Source: Phaeoceros laevis (Eukaryota; Anthocerotophyta; Anthocerotopsida; Notothyladales). Taken from it: 20,310 bases of DNA. This document shows, in pieces, positions 17,238 through 20,310 of the stretch; position 1 is the first letter of the stretch, and the number at the start of each line of letters is the position of its first letter. Under the pieces are notes generated by a model, which was given only the letters and a program-made list of their open reading frames with translations, had not been told where the DNA came from and searched no databases. The stretch is taken from positions 48,073 through 68,382 of the forward strand of contig JBNGIQ010009303.1 in assembly GCA_049999765.1 (NCBI GenBank), written 5' to 3'. The position numbers and the translations under genes are program-made.

Positions 17238-18150
17238 GCGGAGGCGTGTGCAATATTGTATATGTATTGAAAGAAGCGTGAGGCCGCAGGAATGAGATGA
17301 CACCTCTCATCAAAGTGGGTACCAGGATAACCCATCTACATATATTTTACATGTTTCAGTTACAGAAGAGCCGGAGAAGGCTGGTGGTTGCGGCTCTGAG
17401 GTCGTGTGGGTGTGAGTGGGGCAAGATATAGTCTAGGCCCAGCCTGCCTTGATTGTGCTCAATGCACGCGCGGGATGCACAAAAATACAATACAACGGGC
17501 GGGCGGGGGATCATCGTCCTTCGGCTCATACATTATGATATTTTTCTGCTGGCCAAGCGTGCATGCACCCTGCTTGCTGCAAGGAGTCGAGTCGTCGCTG
17601 ATCTGGAAAGTAGTCAAGGTAGGGATGGAGGGCTGTCCAGCTTGCTTGCCCGGCTGCTTGCCTGGGTGCAGAGCGTGCCGGGGCCTGCCACGGCCATGCT
17701 TGCCTGCTGTTTGCAGTAGCAGAGGAAGTGGAGATTTCCTCCTTGCACACGGTGTTGCTCAGACTGTTGCCCTTCTTCTATCCCGCAGCTGGCTGGGTGA
17801 AGGTGAGGGTGAAAGCTGGTATTGATTTGTAAACAACTAACTGGGTTGTTGCAGGGACGGCGGACGGGCGCTATTCATACTTATCATATCAGACTCTTGC
17901 TAGCTCTGGTCTATGTCATAACCGTGGGAGAAAAGGGAGACACTGCAAAAGCTCCCGTGGTTGGTGAGACGGAGGCTCGGCAATGCGTGTGAAGTAGAAC
18001 CTCTGGTCTGGCGCCTACCTTCCAGGAAATGCCAAAACCTCTAGTCCAAGTGTAGGCCTAGTCAAAAGGGAGGGAAGCGAGCGAAAGCGGTTGCCATTTT
18101 ACTTTGTAGCAGCTGGAGCATGTTGAACAGAGACTTGCAGTATTCCTGGC

Positions 18151-18211
18151 AGGTGAGGTGAGGTGCGATGAGGTGAGGCGGGGTGTGGGCTGGTGAGGTG
18201 AGGTGAGGTGA
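18151..18211. repeat. GGTGA pentanucleotide repeat
   Basis: GGTGA units occur in two blocks (18152-18178 imperfect, 18192-18211 four perfect copies). The many GG pairs on one strand could form a weak two-tier G-quadruplex; this is inference. Confidence 0.85.
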
Positions 18212-18783
18212 GGGTCAGTACCTTATTACCAGTAAGCGATGGAGGGAGGGTGGGGGAGAGCGCACACAAGGCGCTGCAGATTCCGGGCCATGTGTGCCCT
18301 GCAAGCAAGCCAAACGCCAGGCCAGCATTGGGGACTGTTAGTATTATATTGTTGCAGTGTAGGAGGTGGAGAAGGCTCTATCCAGCCAGGAGTGGTTTGT
18401 TGCTTGCCCTTGCCCTCCTGGGGCAGCCACTGTTGCAAGGGATGAAGGGACTTTAATCAGGATAAGATCCCTTGCTGCCGCCCCCCTCCCTACCCAGCTG
18501 TGCCGTTGCCTTCCATTCTCGTTCTTCGATGCGGATACCATCCCCTTCTCCCACATACACTAGTCTAGGACCGGCGGGCCCTCCAGGCAGTCAGGCAGGC
18601 TAGGGGGGTTGCGGGTTTGGGGTGGCCACAACAGTGCAGTGCACACAACAGCCTCCCTGCTCGTCAGGGTAACGGAGTGGACCTGGACTTGGGGGCTTCT
18701 CAGGTGGTTACGGCCCAGTCCGGGCTTCCCTCTGGGCACCTTGTGGAGACTCACTCCTTTGTGTCTACGTCCTGGGGCCGGGT

Positions 18784-18818
18784 GTGCAGTGCTGTGCAGT
18801 GCTGTGCTGTGCTGTGCT
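18784..18818. repeat. GTGCT/GTGCA pentanucleotide repeat
   Basis: Seven consecutive 5-bp units, GTGCA or GTGCT, end in four GTGCT copies. A simple microsatellite with no sign of function. Confidence 0.9.
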
Positions 18819-20017
18819 GGGATGATGCGCTGGGGTGCGCTGGGCTGTGCTGTCAGACCCCCTTGGACGCGTACTCTGGGAGGCAACCCCATTTCCGGCT
18901 CGATTCATCATCTCAGCTCAGCAGCTGTGCTGGTGGTGCTGCCATACAACGGAAGAAAGAGACAGCCCGTTTCGGGCCGGGCAGTGAGTGAATGGTTGTT
19001 GGTTGGTCCTATCTATCCATCCATCAGCCTATGTGGATGGACAACTTGAAAAGAAAAAAAGGAAGGACGGAAGAAGCGATTTGGATGGCGCTTAGGCCGA
19101 GGCGCCTTGTGCGTAGCATATGCCCATCGCCTTCTTCCGACTCGGATGCGCTTTTTGTCAGGTCGCCAAGATCCATTCCCCACCGACAAACATTGAGGTT
19201 TTATGTATCTGGATGTAACCAAGACCGAGCGAGCTACACTGCACCCAACAGTGTTGCAGGTATAATATGTCGGCGTGCCTGTCTGCCTGCACACTACTAG
19301 TATGTGAGAAGCGAAGTATCCAACCCCAGAAGCTTTAGCTAGTGACGTGACGCTGGTCGAAGCTTTAGCTGGTCTTTAGCAGGTCTGGTAGTTGGAGATG
19401 TGCAGCTGCAGGCTGCAGGCAGGACAAGACAAGACCGGCCCCTAACCACCGCTAACGCAAAAGGCAGGTCAAGTTAAGCAAAGCAACAAAACGGAACGGA
19501 ATGTGACAAGGTCACATAAGGACTGCTATGCTACCGTACAACGGTGTACATGTAAATATGGTGCTTACAGGATAAGAGCGGTGTGAGCGAGCATGCGGAA
19601 TACGTTTTGTCCCACTGCTATCTTTTTACAAACGGGGCTCTGTCAGGGACATCCTGGCTAGGATGGCGTTCCGCTTGTCCCTTTTGGATATGGGTATGCG
19701 ACATTTGGCTATACAAGCAGAGGCTGCATACCGTTTGTCCCTTGTGTTAGGTGGATTTGAGAAATTCTCGACACCACATCGATTCGGCACCACGTCAACA
19801 TTCCGCGAAACGCCTGCCTAGTCACTAAAGCCAGATGGCGCCACGCGGAATGACGATTATGCTGTCCACCATGGATGCCGTGTGACGGGTTCCAGGCATC
19901 CGACCGAAATGGACTTGGGGTGGTGGTTGAGCATGGTGCCACTGCAAGCACGCGACGCGAAAGATGAATTGCACCAACCATGGATGAGGAATTTTAAGGA
20001 AGCATTAGATGGGATGC

Positions 20018-20107
20018 TACCCTTTCCCATCCCACCTCTGCGTCCGTAGTCGAGTGCCAGGGTACCCTCTCCCATCCCACCTCTCCCTCCGCAGTCTAGT
20101 GCCAGGG
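20018..20107. repeat. 45-bp tandem duplication
   Basis: Two adjacent 45-bp units (20018-20062 and 20063-20107), each starting TACCCT and ending GTGCCAGGG, differ at five positions. An older duplication than the one at 6213-6322. Confidence 0.9.
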
Positions 20108-20310
20108 ACCTTCCTTGCCCAGGCAAATGTAAAGCGGTGCAGCAATGGAGGGTTTGTAGCAATGGAAGGAACCCTTTGACGGGGCATGTCCGATGGTGGT
20201 TTTCTAATCCCTCCAGCCAGCCGCGCAATCGCACCTTATTCCGCGATCTGTCGATGACCACAGGGAAAGAGAGGCCATAGCTCGCAAGCTTCTGCGCACA
20301 AGTTTCTCCT

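Larger units (their letters stand above)
17238..20310. other. Gene-poor spacer with simple repeats
   Basis: No protein family, tRNA or transposase was recognised in these 3.1 kb on either strand. Frames of up to 146 codons occur but are low-complexity or Ala/Pro/Leu-rich shadows. The content is short tandem repeats (18151-18211, 18784-18818, 20018-20107), a 12-bp direct repeat GAAGCTTTAGCT (19329-19340 and 19359-19370), an 8-bp inverted repeat TCCATCCA/TGGATGGA (19016-19041), and three TTGTCCC motifs about 65 bp apart (about 19607, 19675 and 19735). Confidence 0.5.

Noticed and set aside
18151-18211. CRISPR-like or origin-like iterons
   Set aside because: The units are 5-bp microsatellite repeats with no spacers, in a eukaryotic nuclear context.
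18609-19049. 146-codon plus-strand frame
   Set aside because: Driven by the GTGCT microsatellite (Cys-Ala-Val-Leu run); no domain and no start or splice context.

Overview
The window is nuclear DNA of a green plant or close algal relative (streptophyte). The support is an L-type lectin receptor kinase, a DUF679/DMP membrane protein, a plastid-type C-terminal processing protease with many short GT-AG introns, PPR debris, Ty1/copia and LINE remains, and TTTAGGG-type telomere-like repeats. Base composition looks near 50% GC, and coding exons are more GC-rich than the spacers. This fits an early-diverging land plant or a streptophyte alga better than a typical AT-rich angiosperm, but the species cannot be fixed from the sequence alone.

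Layout. 1-2100: a GC-rich unassigned segment, then a decayed LINE-type RNase H domain on the minus strand. 2117-5151: a promoter-like stretch with clustered TGACG motifs, then a plus-strand lectin receptor-like kinase interrupted by a 10-N assembly gap and one 167-nt intron. 5152-6960: spacer with a perfect palindrome and a 55-bp tandem duplication. 6964-7355: adjacent exon-like fragments of a mitochondrial carrier and a PPR protein. 7396-10229: a broken Ty1/copia element on the minus strand, with telomere-like repeats near its 3' edge. 10230-11962: mostly unassigned. 11963-12895: an intact single-exon DMP gene with an Ala-rich repeated tail. 13170-13241: a tRNA-Gly(UCC)-like gene with stem mismatches. 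13380-14225: an ORF of unknown function with a plausible plastid/lumen presequence and a four-cysteine C-terminus. 14635-17237: the C-terminal processing protease, about ten exons, with one reading-frame break and an unresolved middle. 17238-20310: no recognisable gene, several short tandem repeats.

The genes do not form an operon or an obvious pathway. The kinase is a plasma-membrane receptor candidate. The protease, and perhaps the ORF before it, point to the thylakoid lumen. The DMP is an endomembrane protein. I see no complete previously undescribed system. The strongest leads are the cysteine-rich insert in the lectin ectodomain, the unknown ORF ending in C-x2-C-x7-C-x8-C, the carrier/PPR chimera beside the retroelement, and the TGACG/inverted-repeat cluster upstream of the kinase.
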